The position numbers and the translations under genes were made by a program. Positions 1 through 9,333 of a DNA stretch of 64,000 bases are shown piece by piece. Within the stretch, counting starts at the first letter, position 1. Each line of letters opens with the position of its first letter. Source of the DNA: Paraburkholderia aromaticivorans. GTDB lineage: Bacteria; Pseudomonadota; Gammaproteobacteria; Burkholderiales; Burkholderiaceae. Location of the stretch: contig NZ_CP051516.1 of NCBI RefSeq assembly GCF_012689525.1, forward strand, positions 3,596,001-3,660,000. Direction: 5' to 3'. The notes beneath the pieces are model-generated. The model was not told where the DNA came from. It did not search any database and worked only from the letters and a program-made list of their open reading frames with translations.

Positions 1-412
1 CGAAACGCGTGAATATGCGATCAACGCTTCGAACGAGCGTCACTGGTATCCGCCGGTCGAGCAGTACATTGGCGAATTGAAGGCTGGCACGGACGGTTCG
101 CGCCAAAGCGACTTCAACATGCGCTGGATCGCGTCGATGGTGGCGGATGTGCACCGTATCCTGAATCGCGGCGGCATTTTCATGTACCCGGCCGACAAGC
201 GCACGCCGGACAAGCCAGGCAAGCTGCGCCTGATGTACGAGGCGAACCCGATGGCCTTTATCGTCGAGCAGGCGGGCGGCGCCGCGACCAACGGCGAGAA
301 GCGCATTCTGGACATCCAGCCGAAAAGCCTGCATGAGCGCGTGGCAGTGTTCCTCGGCTCGAAGAACGAGGTGGACCGGGTTACGCGCTACCATCTCGAA
401 ACAAAAAAGTGA
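1..412 (+). CDS. fbp: Fructose-1,6-bisphosphatase class 1, C-terminal part
   Basis: The left edge of the window cuts this gene. About 136 C-terminal residues are visible in the frame starting at base 2, against roughly 340 for a full class 1 enzyme. The visible part carries the family sequence ASNERHW, the segment [17 protein letters not shown], the GGIFMYPAD turn and the substrate-contacting [13 protein letters not shown] stretch. The enzyme removes the 1-phosphate from fructose-1,6-bisphosphate in cytosolic gluconeogenesis. The stop codon lies 55 bases before tRNA-Thr. Identification is firm; only the start is unseen. Confidence 0.95.
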   Translation, partial: ETREYAINASNERHWYPPVEQYIGELKAGTDGSRQSDFNMRWIASMVADVHRILNRGGIFMYPADKRTPDKPGKLRLMYEANPMAFIVEQAGGAATNGEKRILDIQPKSLHERVAVFLGSKNEVDRVTRYHLETKK

Positions 413-422
413 GTTTGGGGGC

Positions 423-452
423 TTGCCAAGCTGACAAAAAAGTCCCTATAAT
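423..452 (+). promoter_or_regulatory. Probable promoter of tRNA-Thr
   Basis: TTGCCA at 423-428 and TATAAT at 447-452 are separated by 18 bases, and the mature tRNA begins 15 bases after the -10 box. The 16-base block ctataatctcgtttct seen here also precedes the first tRNA-Arg gene at 12461, which supports a shared stable-RNA promoter core. Confidence 0.6.
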
Positions 453-467
453 CTCGTTTCTCCTGAT

Positions 468-543
468 GCCGGAATAGCTCAGACGGTAGAGCAGCGCATT
501 CGTAATGCGAAGGTCGGGGGTTCGATTCCTCTTTCCGGCACCA
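468..543 (+). tRNA. tRNA-Thr (anticodon CGT)
   Basis: The 76-nt cloverleaf has acceptor arms gccggaa/ttccggc, a D arm, the anticodon loop ttcgtaa giving CGT, a T arm with ggttcgattcc and an encoded CCA end. The anticodon arm matches the E. coli tRNA-Thr(CGU) arm as I remember it. Confidence 0.95.
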
Positions 544-555
544 CAAGATTCAAGT

Positions 556-588
556 AAAAAGCCCAGTCATTGCGACTGGGCTTTTTGT
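556..588 (+). terminator. Rho-independent terminator after tRNA-Thr
   Basis: The stem gcccagtc/gactgggc with a short loop is flanked by A5 and T5 tracts. It ends the tRNA-Thr transcript and could work in both directions. Confidence 0.85.
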
Positions 589-652
589 TTTTCCGCGCGT
601 ATTTTGCGCCGAGGCCGCGCAAAGCCGCGGCGCAAGCAAACCGCGCTACCGC

Positions 653-853
653 TCACCCACGAAAACCCGGCCGATCGAATTGCGCTGTCACGCCGAGGTT
701 GCGTGCCACGACGGAATCTTCCGCGCGTACCGGCTCCGCCTGCTGAAGGCCGTACGCCGCGACCGCCTCTTGCGGCGCCGAAGAAAACCATAAAATCCGG
801 CCGGCACACTCGATTCCGACCTGGCGACCTTTCCAGTACACAGCGTTTTCCAT
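653..853 (-). CDS. Small protein of unknown function (66 aa)
   Basis: The ATG at 853-851 is preceded by a purine-rich agagag. The product starts MENAVYWKGRQVGIE and has no membrane segment or motif I can name. It stands alone between the tRNA-Thr terminator and the UvrA-like gene. Alternative overlapping frames exist on both strands here. The start, the hydrophobic/aromatic pattern and the compact length make this frame the best candidate, but its status as a gene is not certain. Confidence 0.45.
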   Translation of the reverse strand: MENAVYWKGRQVGIECAGRILWFSSAPQEAVAAYGLQQAEPVRAEDSVVARNLGVTAQFDRPGFRG

Positions 854-1093
854 GGCGAACTCTCTTAGGGGCGAAGACTGCCATCTTCCGCGCCGGCTGT
901 GGCGCGTCCGTTTGCCACCGCACTCTGCGCGCGGATAGTCGCTATCAATGATAGGCGGTCATTCCTGGGTTGACCGGGTGCGCGCACCTCGCCTTCACTG
1001 GCATTATCTCCACTTCATCGTCGGGCATGTTCCGTGCAGCTTCACATGCGGTCGGCCAATCCACCGGGCCACGCTTATTCGCTACTCATCGAT

Positions 1094-3781
1094 ATGGACG
1101 TCATCCGCAACCAACCTCGCTCGACACCGCCGCCTTCCGACGCACCCGCCTTCACCGGCTTCGTGCGCGTGCGCGGCGCGCGCGAGCACAATCTGAAAAA
1201 CGTCGACGTGCAGATTCCGCGTGACGCGCTGGTCGTCTTCACCGGCGTGTCCGGCTCGGGCAAATCGTCGCTGGCATTCGGCACGTTGTACGCCGAAGCT
1301 CAGCGGCGCTATTTCGAATCGGTCGCGCCGTATGCCCGACGCCTGATCGAGCAGGTCGGCGTGCCTGAGGTGGACGCCATCGAAGGCCTGCCGCCCGCGG
1401 TCGCTTTGCAGCAGCAACGCGGTACGCCGAGCGCGCGCTCGTCGGTCGGCAGCGTGACCACGCTGTCGAGTCTCGTGCGCATGCTCTATTCGCGCACCGG
1501 CGACTATCCGCCGAAGCAACCCATGCTGTTCGCCGAGGATTTCTCACCGAACACGGTGCAAGGCGCCTGTCCGACTTGCCATGGACTCGGCCGCGTGTAC
1601 GAAGTCACCGAAAAATCGATGGTGCCGGACGACTCGCTGACCATTCGCGAGCGCGCAATCGCTGCATGGCCGCCCGCCTGGCACGGACAAAATCTGCGCG
1701 ACATTCTGGTGACGCTCGGCTACGACGTCGATAAGCCGTGGCGCGATTTGCCGAAGAAAGACCGCGACTGGATTCTCTTCACCGATGAACAGCCGACCGC
1801 GCCCGTCTACGCCGGCCTCACGCCGAAGGAAACCCGCGCCGCGCTCAAGCGCAAGGACGAGCCGAGCTATCAGGGCACCTTCAGCGGCGCGCGCCGCTAC
1901 GTGCTGCACACGTTCGCGAACACCCAAAGCGCGCTGATGAAAAAACGCGTGTCGCAATTCATGATCGGCAGTGTCTGTCCGACCTGTCATGGCAAGCGGC
2001 TCAAGAAAGAGGCGCTGTCGGTGAAGTTTGCCGGACTCGATATCGGCGAGTTTGCCCAGTTGCCGCTAGCCAGACTTGCCGAGATGCTCGAACCGATCGC
2101 ACGTGGCGAATGGCCCGAGCCGGATGTCGCACATTCGGGCAAAGACGCAGGCAAAGGCAGCGTGCTCAGCAAGAGCGCCATGCGCAATGCCGTCGATAAA
2201 CGGATCGCCGCAGGCGGTTCCGCGCATAAAGCCTCGCCCGACGTGCGGCGCACGCCCAACCTCTCCGAGGAAAAACGCGTCGCCGCGCAACGCATTGCAG
2301 CCGAGTTGCTCGAACGCCTGACGACTCTGGTCGATCTGGGTCTGGGCTATCTGGCGCTGGAACGCAGCACGCCCACGCTGTCATCCGGCGAATTGCAGCG
2401 CTTGCGACTCGCCACGCAGTTGTCGTCGCAGTTGTTCGGCGTCGTGTATGTGCTCGACGAGCCATCGGCTGGCCTGCATCCCGCGGATGGCGAAGCGCTC
2501 TTCAGCGCGTTGCAGAGCCTGAAGGCCGCGGGCAATTCGCTGTTCGTCGTCGAACACGATTTGCAGATGATGCGGCGCGCCGACTGGCTCGTCGATGTCG
2601 GTCCCGCAGCGGGCGAAGCCGGTGGCCATGTCGTCTATAGCGGGCCGCCCGCCGGACTCGCGAAGGTCGAAGCGTCGCATACGCGCCGGCATCTGTTCGC
2701 GCCGCCCGCGCCCGTCGCACGCACGACGCGCGAACCGGCCGGCTGGCTGCGGCTTGCCGGCATCACGCGCAACAATCTGCATGGGCTGGACGCCGCGTTT
2801 CCGCTCGGCTGCCTGACTGCCGTCACGGGCGTGTCGGGCTCGGGCAAGTCGAGCCTCGTGAGCCAGGCGCTGCCGGAACTGGTCGCCAGCCACCTCGGAC
2901 GCGTCTTCGAAAACCCCGACGACGACGAGCAAGACCCATTGCTCGCCGCCGACACCGCGCCGACCGGCGGCCGCATCGCCGAAGGCATGGACGCGCTGCG
3001 GCGGCTCGTGCGCGTCGATCAGAAACCGATCGGCCGCACACCGCGCTCCAACCTCGCCACCTACACGGGCCTCTTCGACCACGTGCGCAAGCTGTTCGCC
3101 GACACGCCGCTGGCCCGCAAGCGCCGCTACGGCGCGGGCCGCTTCTCGTTCAACGTCGCACAAGGCCGTTGCCCGACGTGCGAAGGCGAAGGCTTCGTCA
3201 GCGTCGAACTGCTGTTTCTGCCGAGCGTCTATGCGCCCTGCTCGACCTGTCACGGCACGCGCTACAACACGCAGACGCTGGAAGTCACATGGCGCGATAA
3301 GAACATCGCCGAGGTGCTCGGCCTGACCGTCGACGCCGCCTGCGATTTCTTCGCCGATGAAGCCAGCGTGATGCGCGCGCTGAAAGTGCTGCGCGACATC
3401 GGCCTCGGCTATCTGCGGCTCGGTCAGCCGGCCACCGAATTGTCCGGCGGCGAAGCTCAGCGCATCAAGCTCGCCACGGAACTGCAACGCGCGCAACGCG
3501 GCGACACGCTGTATATCCTCGACGAACCGACCACCGGCCTGCATCCCGCCGACGTCGACCGGCTAATGGTGCAACTCCAGGGACTCGTGGATGCCGGCAA
3601 TACCGTCGTCGTGGTCGAGCACGACATGCGGGTGGCCGCGCAAAGCGACTGGGTCGTCGACGTGGGCCCGGGCGCCGGCGACGCCGGCGGCAAGATCGTG
3701 GCGAGCGGCACACCGGCCGAGATCGTGCGCGTGAAGGAAAGCCGCACCGCAGAGTATCTGCGGCAGCACCTCGTAGCGTGA
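1094..3781 (+). CDS. UvrA2-like excinuclease ATPase lacking the UvrB-binding domain
   Basis: The ATG at 1094 gives 895 residues; a GTG at 1034 would add 20 unconserved residues. The first Walker A (GVSGSGKSS) is at about 51-59, and a second GVSGSGKSS begins the C-terminal half. Zinc-binding CPTCHG pairs and a CPTCEGEGF...CSTCHG module are present, with ABC signatures LSSGELQRL and LSGGEAQRI followed by [12 protein letters not shown] and [12 protein letters not shown]. After the first P-loop the chain runs from RMLYSRTGD almost directly to the ACPTCHGLG signature, so the roughly 110-residue UvrB-binding insertion of canonical UvrA is missing. It is therefore a class II UvrA paralogue. Such proteins are linked to tolerance of DNA-binding compounds, but the role here is unknown. 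Confidence 0.85.
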   Translation: MDVIRNQPRSTPPPSDAPAFTGFVRVRGAREHNLKNVDVQIPRDALVVFTGVSGSGKSSLAFGTLYAEAQRRYFESVAPYARRLIEQVGVPEVDAIEGLPPAVALQQQRGTPSARSSVGSVTTLSSLVRMLYSRTGDYPPKQPMLFAEDFSPNTVQGACPTCHGLGRVYEVTEKSMVPDDSLTIRERAIAAWPPAWHGQNLRDILVTLGYDVDKPWRDLPKKDRDWILFTDEQPTAPVYAGLTPKETRAALKRKDEPSYQGTFSGARRYVLHTFANTQSALMKKRVSQFMIGSVCPTCHGKRLKKEALSVKFAGLDIGEFAQLPLARLAEMLEPIARGEWPEPDVAHSGKDAGKGSVLSKSAMRNAVDKRIAAGGSAHKASPDVRRTPNLSEEKRVAAQRIAAELLERLTTLVDLGLGYLALERSTPTLSSGELQRLRLATQLSSQLFGVVYVLDEPSAGLHPADGEALFSALQSLKAAGNSLFVVEHDLQMMRRADWLVDVGPAAGEAGGHVVYSGPPAGLAKVEASHTRRHLFAPPAPVARTTREPAGWLRLAGITRNNLHGLDAAFPLGCLTAVTGVSGSGKSSLVSQALPELVASHLGRVFENPDDDEQDPLLAADTAPTGGRIAEGMDALRRLVRVDQKPIGRTPRSNLATYTGLFDHVRKLFADTPLARKRRYGAGRFSFNVAQGRCPTCEGEGFVSVELLFLPSVYAPCSTCHGTRYNTQTLEVTWRDKNIAEVLGLTVDAACDFFADEASVMRALKVLRDIGLGYLRLGQPATELSGGEAQRIKLATELQRAQRGDTLYILDEPTTGLHPADVDRLMVQLQGLVDAGNTVVVVEHDMRVAAQSDWVVDVGPGAGDAGGKIVASGTPAEIVRVKESRTAEYLRQHLVA

Positions 3782-3801
3782 AAGCGAAGGAAGCGTGTGC
3801 G

Positions 3802-4725
3802 CTAGCGAGCGCCGCGCTTCTCTTTCAGGAAGTCGATCAGCGCGCGCAGTTTGAGCGGCATCTGCGCGCGGCTCGCCGTGTAGAGATAGAAACCGGGGAA
3901 GCTGGGACACCATGCGTCGAGTACGCGCACGAGGCGGCCATCGTCGAGTTGCTCGCGCACGTAGTCCTCGATGACATGCAGCAGGCCGACGCCCTGCTCC
4001 GCCGCTTGCACCATCGTGCGCAGGTCGTTGGTGACGAGCGCGCCGCGCGTCTCGACTTCGAACACGCGCGCCGGGTCGTCGGGCGGCGCGAACTCCCATC
4101 GATAGATGCCGCCGCTCGATGCAAAGCGGTAGCGAAGGCAATCATGCGCGGCGAGATCGGCCGGTGTCGCGGGCGGCGCATAGCGCTCGAAATAGGCCGG
4201 CGAGCCCGCCACCGCAATGCGAATCTCGCCGCTCAACGGCACCGCCACCATGTCCTGCGCGACCCGTTCGCCGAGCCGGATGCCGGCGTCGAAGCCTTCG
4301 CCGACGACATCGGCCAGGCCGTCGTCGAGCGTCATGTCGAGACGGATCTGCGGATAGCGGCGCGTGAATTCCGCGAGATACGGCTGCACCAGCAGTTCGC
4401 TCGCGACCCGCGGCAAATTGATGCGCAAATTGCCGGCGGGCTGGTCGCGGGTTTCATCGAGTGCTTCGAAGGCGGCCTCGAGTTCGCCCAGCGCTGGCCG
4501 CACGCGAGCGAGAAACTGCGCGCCGGCTTCGGTCAGCGCCACGCGCCGCGTGGTCCGGTTGAACAGACGCACATTCAATTGCGTTTCGAGCGAGCGGATG
4601 CTCTGCGACAGCGCCGAAGCCGTCACGCCGGTCTCGCCGGCCGCGTGCGTGAAGCTGCCGTGACGCGCCACGCTCACGAACGCCATCAATGCCGGCAATT
4701 GCGCAGGATCCATCGCGGCCCCCAT
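3802..4725 (-). CDS. LysR-family transcriptional regulator
   Basis: The N-terminal winged helix-turn-helix (ALMAFVSVARHGSFTHAAGETGVTASALSQSIRSLE) is followed by a LysR substrate-binding domain ending in ALIDFLKEK. About 307 residues from the ATG at 4725 is normal for the family; the in-frame ATG at 4713 (MDPAQL) is an equally good start, with GGGGGC just upstream. It is divergent from the aldo/keto reductase across about 116 bases, the usual layout for a regulator and its target. The inducer cannot be read from sequence. Confidence 0.9.
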   Translation of the reverse strand: MGAAMDPAQLPALMAFVSVARHGSFTHAAGETGVTASALSQSIRSLETQLNVRLFNRTTRRVALTEAGAQFLARVRPALGELEAAFEALDETRDQPAGNLRINLPRVASELLVQPYLAEFTRRYPQIRLDMTLDDGLADVVGEGFDAGIRLGERVAQDMVAVPLSGEIRIAVAGSPAYFERYAPPATPADLAAHDCLRYRFASSGGIYRWEFAPPDDPARVFEVETRGALVTNDLRTMVQAAEQGVGLLHVIEDYVREQLDDGRLVRVLDAWCPSFPGFYLYTASRAQMPLKLRALIDFLKEKRGAR

Positions 4726-4841
4726 TATTAAGTCGGACTTCACAATCCTTGCAGACAAGCGGCATTTTTCCACGAAAAGAATCGGCGCAGGATGGGGCCA
4801 TCGATTCAATTTTTCCTACGACACCGCTGAAGGAGACTGAC

Positions 4842-5957
4842 ATGACGATGAACCGCTATACCCTGCTCGGCCGCTCAGGCTTGCGCGTCAGCCCGATCGC
4901 GCTCGGCACGATGACCTTCGGCACGGAATGGGGCTGGGGCGCCGAGGAAAAGTCGGCGCAACGGCTGTTCGATCTGTACGTGGATGCCGGCGGCAATTTC
5001 ATCGACACCGCCGACCTCTACACGGAAGGCACCAGCGAAAAATGGCTGGGCAAGTGCGTCGCGGCGCGCGGCCTGCGCGAGCGGCTGGTAATCGCGACCA
5101 AGTACGGCTACAACGCCGAGTCCGGCAACCCGAACGCGGGCGGCAACCATCGCAAGAATCTGCTGCGCGCGCTCGACGGTTCGCTCAAGCGGCTCGGCAC
5201 CGACTACGTCGACCTGTACTACCTGCACACGTGGGACCGCGTCACGCCGGTGGACGAAGTGATGCGCGCGATGGACGACGCCGTGCGCGCCGGCAAGATC
5301 CGCTATGTCGGTTTGTCGGATACGCCCGCCTGGTTCGCCGGGCGCGCGCAGACGCTCGCCGACTGGCGCGGCTTCGAACCGGTCGCCGCCATGCAGCTCG
5401 AGTACTCAATGATCGAACGCAACGCGGAGAATGAATTCGCCGATCTCGCCGCCAATCTCGGCATGGGACTCGTGCCATGGAGCCCGCTCGGCATGGGCGT
5501 GCTGTCCGGCAAGTACCGGCCTTCGCAAAGCGGCGCGGCAGGCGGCTTTTCCGGCCACGGACGTCTCGCGAGCATGGCCAGCGCGCCGCCGCCGGGGTTC
5601 GACAAACTGACGGAGCGCAACTTCCGCATCGTGGCGGAATTGGAGTCGGTCGCCAATCTCGCCGGCCGGCCGATGACGCAAGTCGCGCTGAACTGGCTGC
5701 ATCAGAAGCGCGGCGTGTCGAGCATCATTGTCGGCGCGACGCGGCCGGAACAGTTGCAGGAGTCGCTCGGCTCGTTCGACTTCACGCTCGCGCCGGAACT
5801 GATTGCGCGACTCGATGCCGTGTCCGAACCGGCCCGCCCATTCCCCTACTACATGTTTGCGGACGGTCATCAGGCGCGGATTCACGGACAAGTCGAAGTG
5901 ACTGACAAACCCGCCGCATATTCCGCGTCAGTGAAAATCCCTGCACCGACGGCGTAA
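4842..5957 (+). CDS. Aldo/keto reductase
   Basis: This is a 371-residue NADPH-dependent oxidoreductase of the YajO/YdjG-like branch. The catalytic tetrad is visible as D55 and Y60 (FIDTADLYTEG), K87 (IATKYGY) and H129 (YYLHTWD). The C-terminal cofactor segment SIIVGATRPEQLQESL is conserved. The start at 4842 follows AAGGAGA at good spacing. Transcription probably responds to the divergent LysR regulator. The substrate is unknown; small aldehydes or ketones are typical. Confidence 0.92.
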   Translation: MTMNRYTLLGRSGLRVSPIALGTMTFGTEWGWGAEEKSAQRLFDLYVDAGGNFIDTADLYTEGTSEKWLGKCVAARGLRERLVIATKYGYNAESGNPNAGGNHRKNLLRALDGSLKRLGTDYVDLYYLHTWDRVTPVDEVMRAMDDAVRAGKIRYVGLSDTPAWFAGRAQTLADWRGFEPVAAMQLEYSMIERNAENEFADLAANLGMGLVPWSPLGMGVLSGKYRPSQSGAAGGFSGHGRLASMASAPPPGFDKLTERNFRIVAELESVANLAGRPMTQVALNWLHQKRGVSSIIVGATRPEQLQESLGSFDFTLAPELIARLDAVSEPARPFPYYMFADGHQARIHGQVEVTDKPAAYSASVKIPAPTA

Positions 5958-5972
5958 AAATAGCGTCTGACG

Positions 5973-6006
5973 AAAGCCCAGCGTTCGCTGCCGAACGTTG
6001 GGTTTT
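5973..6006 (+). terminator. Terminator of the aldo/keto reductase
   Basis: The stem aagcccagcgttcg/cgaacgttgggttt, with one wobble, carries a ctgc loop and a short T run. Confidence 0.75.
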
Positions 6007-6472
6007 CCTATTCAGGCAAAAAATCTTAAAAAGTGTTTTTAGTCGTCAACGAAATTTGAGAATCGTTCGTTTACAAAAGATTAGACGGCCGAATAGCTCG
6101 TACTGAACCGAGTGGCAATTAACGAACGTTCGGCCTCTTAAGAAGAAAATCCTGTCGATGCGGCAGTGCACAAAAAATCCGCGACGATTGGTTGATATCG
6201 ATCAATATGAATGTGGAGTGCGCAGAAACGAGGGCTACGTGCTGAACGGCCCGCAGGATAAGGCCGGGGAGGAAATGGCGTGGAATATCGGACTGGCTGG
6301 ACCCGGTGATGGCGAAATCGGTGCATTAGCAGTCAACCGATAAATTCTATTCAAACATTCTGCTCCATTGTTGACCTGTGCCGTTAAAGCAACAAACAAC
6401 ATGTCACCCGCATCAGGCGCTGGTGCAAAACGGGGACCGAGGCAGATAATCGGTTTGTAAAGGAGAGAGATC
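6007..6472. other. Gene-poor interval with FNR-type box
   Basis: Apart from the operator at 6192-6205, this interval holds AT-rich sequence and the short palindrome cgaacgttcg near 6124. An open frame at 6158-6343 has no credible ribosome site and no recognisable protein features. I see no other gene. Confidence 0.5.
6192..6205. promoter_or_regulatory. Perfect FNR/Anr-type operator
   Basis: TTGATATCGATCAA matches the TTGAT-N4-ATCAA consensus for FNR/Anr oxygen-sensing regulators exactly and is a full 14-bp palindrome. It lies in a gene-free stretch 268 bases before the 49-residue gene at 6473. No strong -10 box is placed at the usual class II distance on either strand, so the target transcript is uncertain. 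Confidence 0.5.
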
Positions 6473-6622
6473 ATGGATGCCAAACCACCGAAAGTTCCGA
6501 CCCCGGATAAAGTCTTTTGCCCGGATCCGGAACCCGCTGGCGTCGAGTTTCTGGGTGCTGAACTGCCGGAGCACGTTCGCGCCTTTTTCGACGAACAACG
6601 CAAGTCGTGCGACTCGAAGTAA
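6473..6622 (+). CDS. Small protein of unknown function (49 aa)
   Basis: A textbook ribosome site (aaaggagagaga, 6459-6470) precedes this ATG. The product begins MDAKPPKVPTPDKVF and ends DEQRKSCDSK. It is proline-rich and acidic-to-neutral, with two cysteines and no signal peptide or membrane segment. It stands alone, and the nearest upstream regulatory signal is the FNR/Anr-type box. The ribosome site makes it a likely real gene, but I do not recognise the family. Confidence 0.65.
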   Translation: MDAKPPKVPTPDKVFCPDPEPAGVEFLGAELPEHVRAFFDEQRKSCDSK

Positions 6623-6896
6623 CTGTGCAGTGGCGCAATGCAGCATCGACGTCCGCGCGCCTGGCGCGCGGCAGTTGCGTGCATACGTCTAACCGCTCGT
6701 TTTCTACTCGATTCGTGACGCGGGGTCAGTCCGTCTGATTCGGACGACACCGGGCCGTACGGCTCGGTGTCCGCACTTGCTCGCCTCGACAGAGGTATAC
6801 GTCGGAAGTTTTCCGGTCGCGACGAAGACGCAGGCTCGATGCATCGTCTATTCTTCTGGTTTTTCTTCCGCGGCCGCTCGGCTACTGCCATCTTCC

Positions 6897-7493
6897 ATGA
6901 ATCGTTCTTACCGCTTCGGCGCGTCATGCATGCTCGCGCTGCTGGCTGCTCTTGCATTCGCGCCCGCGCCCGCCATCGCGGATGGTGACGACACCGCGCT
7001 CACCAACCTGATCGCGCTTGCCTCGCAGCGCCTCGCGCTCGCGGAACCCGTGGCGCGCTGGAAATGGGCCAATCACCAGGACATCACCGACACGCCGCGC
7101 GAGAACGCCCTCCTCGCTGACGTTGAGAAGCGCGCTGCCGCGGCGAACGTCGACCCGGCCTTCGCCCGTGCTTTCTTTCAGGATCAGATCGATGCCAGCA
7201 AGGACGTGCAAAACGCGCTGTTCGCCACGTGGCGCGGCAGTCAGGCGCCGCAAGGACCCGCGCCCGATCTGGCGACCAGTACGAGACCGCAGTTGGACCG
7301 GCTGACACAATCGCTCGTGGCCGGCCTTGCGCGCGTTCAGCCGTTGCGCGCGGCACCGGATTGTCCGTCGCGCGTCGCGCAGTCGCTGGCTAACTGGAAG
7401 TCGCTGACGCGCTACGACTCGGCTCATTCGAGCGCGTTGACGCGCGCGCTCGGGCACGTGTGCGAAACGGGTGGCGTGAGCGCGACGGGCTAG
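6897..7493 (+). CDS. Secreted (periplasmic) chorismate mutase, AroQ-gamma type
   Basis: The 198-residue product starts with a classic signal peptide (MNRSYRFGASCMLALLAALA..., cleavage likely after AIA-28). The mature part is all-helical and carries the AroQ pattern: ALASQRLALAEPVARWKW, then DTPRENALLADVEKRAAAANVDP and FARAFFQDQIDASKDVQ. The enzyme converts chorismate to prephenate. Gamma-type enzymes are exported to the periplasm in several proteobacteria, and their physiological role there is unclear. No strong ribosome site precedes the ATG, so upstream in-frame starts remain possible, but only this one begins at the signal peptide. Confidence 0.85.
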   Translation: MNRSYRFGASCMLALLAALAFAPAPAIADGDDTALTNLIALASQRLALAEPVARWKWANHQDITDTPRENALLADVEKRAAAANVDPAFARAFFQDQIDASKDVQNALFATWRGSQAPQGPAPDLATSTRPQLDRLTQSLVAGLARVQPLRAAPDCPSRVAQSLANWKSLTRYDSAHSSALTRALGHVCETGGVSATG

Positions 7494-7624
7494 TTCGGCT
7501 GCGATGAAGCGCGCGGTTTGAGGCGGGGCATTGACCGCGGTGATGCGCGCGTGCTTGAACCCGCGCTGAACGGCGGGCTATCGGTTGAAAATGAAGCCGC
7601 TAAAAACCGAACTGGCGAACGTCT

Positions 7625-8776
7625 TCAGGCAAGACTCGCCACCGCCGCTCCACTCGACACGCTCAACGGCATCACGCGCAAACCGCGGGCGAGATGGCTC
7701 TGCAAGATGCGATACGTCGACAACTCGAACGATCCCGCCGCGCTCGACGCATGCAACTCCGCCGCCTGCACGAGCGACGCCGCGTGGCCCACGTAACACC
7801 AACGGTCGACGACATGGAACGCGCGCGACTGCGACGCCTCCTCACGCTCCTCGAACACGATCGGCCCGTCGAACGGCCAGGGCGCGTCAGCCGGATCGCT
7901 CTTCGCGATACGCGGCACCCGGTTATGGCCGGGGCGCAGCGTCGCGATCCACTGCGCCTCCGCGAGCATGGCGCCCAATTCCCCGCCGGTCGCACGCCAC
8001 TCGACGCGCCGCACCTGCTGCGCGAGCCGGATATCTTTCGACGAGCGCCGCTCGCCGGTCAAATGTGAACGTAGCCGCTGGCGCACGCGCACACTTCGCC
8101 CGACATACAGCGGCAAATCCTCTTCCCCATAGAACGCGTAGACGCCGCAACCCGCCGGCGCGGTGTCGAGCAGATCTTCCGTGATGTCGCCCGCAAGCCG
8201 GTAACGACGCGTGGTGCGCTCGATCTGCGTACGCAATACGTCGAGCGGCACGAGGCCGTGCAGCCGTTGCCAGAACTGCCAGATCAGATCGGCGTCGGCG
8301 AGCGCGCGGTGGCGATCGGACGGCACGAGCGCATGACGCTCGACCAAAGCGTCGAGACCGTGACGCTTTTCCGCCGGGAACAGCGCGCGCGACAGACGCA
8401 CGGTACACAGCACGTCCGGATCGAACGCCAGCCCCACCCGGCGAAACTCGCCGCGCAGAAATCCGCGATCGAAGCTGGCGTTATGCGCGACGAACAGTTT
8501 GCCGTTCAGACGCTCGAAGAGAGCCGGCGCGATCGCGTCGAAGGTCGGCGCGCCCCGCACCATCGCATTCGTGATGCCCGTGAGCTGCTGGATGAATGAG
8601 GGAATCGGCTGCTGAGGGTCGACCAGACTGCTCCAGCGCGACACGCCGGCAGGCCCGATTTCGACCACACCCACCTCGGTGATGCGATGCTCGGCGGTCG
8701 ATCCGCCAGTGGTTTCAAGGTCGACGAAGACGATCGGACCATCCAGGGCCGGTTCCGGCAAAAACTGTTCAGACAT
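7625..8776 (-). CDS. DnaQ-type 3'-5' exonuclease fused to a GIY-YIG (Cho/UvrC-like) nuclease domain
   Basis: The 383-residue protein has two nuclease modules. Residues about 14-180 form a DEDDh exonuclease: FVDLETTGG (D19, E21), HNASFDRGFL and HRALADADL. Residues about 210-290 form a GIY-YIG domain with GCGVYAFYGEEDLPLYVGRSVRVRQRLRSH, as in UvrC and Cho. The C-terminal part has no motif I can name. The start at 8776 gives the normal MSEQFLPEP beginning; there is no clear ribosome site. The domain pair suggests single-strand or repair processing, and this fusion is known in other bacteria. No helicase or UvrB gene is adjacent. Confidence 0.88.
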   Translation of the reverse strand: MSEQFLPEPALDGPIVFVDLETTGGSTAEHRITEVGVVEIGPAGVSRWSSLVDPQQPIPSFIQQLTGITNAMVRGAPTFDAIAPALFERLNGKLFVAHNASFDRGFLRGEFRRVGLAFDPDVLCTVRLSRALFPAEKRHGLDALVERHALVPSDRHRALADADLIWQFWQRLHGLVPLDVLRTQIERTTRRYRLAGDITEDLLDTAPAGCGVYAFYGEEDLPLYVGRSVRVRQRLRSHLTGERRSSKDIRLAQQVRRVEWRATGGELGAMLAEAQWIATLRPGHNRVPRIAKSDPADAPWPFDGPIVFEEREEASQSRAFHVVDRWCYVGHAASLVQAAELHASSAAGSFELSTYRILQSHLARGLRVMPLSVSSGAAVASLA

Positions 8777-9046
8777 GGAAAAGGAGACTTTGGACGCGTG
8801 GCTTTGCGGCAAGTATGCACCAGTTGGCGGCCGAGTACCCGGATAGCATCGCATTACGTCAAGTGACTGGGGGCGCAATGTTCCTGTTTCCGCGTGAGCA
8901 ACAAGCCTCTCGCGAAACCCGAAATCATTTATGTTTTCACGGCGGATACAGAGGAATGACAGCGAAGCCATTTGGGAGATTCTGGCAGGCCGTTCAACTC
9001 ATTCCGAACCGGATAGTTAAAACGAGGTGCCTCAGCCAAATAACAA
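8777..9046. other. Intergenic stretch without recognisable genes
   Basis: I see no credible coding frame, RNA or repeat between the fusion nuclease and the cspA remnant. Short open frames here lack ribosome sites. Confidence 0.5.
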
Positions 9047-9054
9047 TTAGGCAT

Positions 9055-9082
9055 AAAAAAAGCCCTCGCGTTTTGCGAAGGC
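9055..9082 (-). terminator. Terminator of the cspA remnant
   Basis: On the minus strand gccttcgc/gcgagggc, with one imperfect pair, is followed by seven Ts. Confidence 0.75.
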
Positions 9083-9133
9083 TTTCGTACGCTCTGCCGC
9101 CCGGCCATGCGCCGAGCCGCGTTGACTGGCGCA

Positions 9134-9333
9134 CAGCGGCTGAATGTTCGCCGCCTGCTTGCCCTTCGGGCCGGCCTTGACGTCGAACGAAACGCGCTGG
9201 TTTTCCTTCAGCGGCTTGAAGCCTTCCGCGCGAATCTCCGAAAAGTGCGCGAACAGATCTTCGCCGCCCGAATCCGACGTGATGAAGCCAAACCCTTAGC
9301 ATCGTTGAACCATTTGACGATAACAGTTTCCAT
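9134..9333 (-). pseudogene. cspA: Cold-shock protein gene with a one-base deletion
   Basis: From the ATG at 9333 the frame reads [14 protein letters not shown] and then breaks. Inserting one T in the ggtttggc run (plus-strand 9289-9292) restores [54 protein letters not shown], a complete 67-residue CspA-type nucleic-acid-binding protein with both RNP motifs. The usual stop after the final PL is also missing: the restored frame runs on through 29 extra residues to a stop at 9047. Without correction the ORF leaves the CSD fold after 14 residues. A sequencing error could explain the T deletion but not the lost stop. Confidence 0.8.

Noticed and set aside
6158..6343. 61-codon open frame over the FNR box
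   Set aside because: There is no ribosome site and no protein-like features, and it overlaps the operator.
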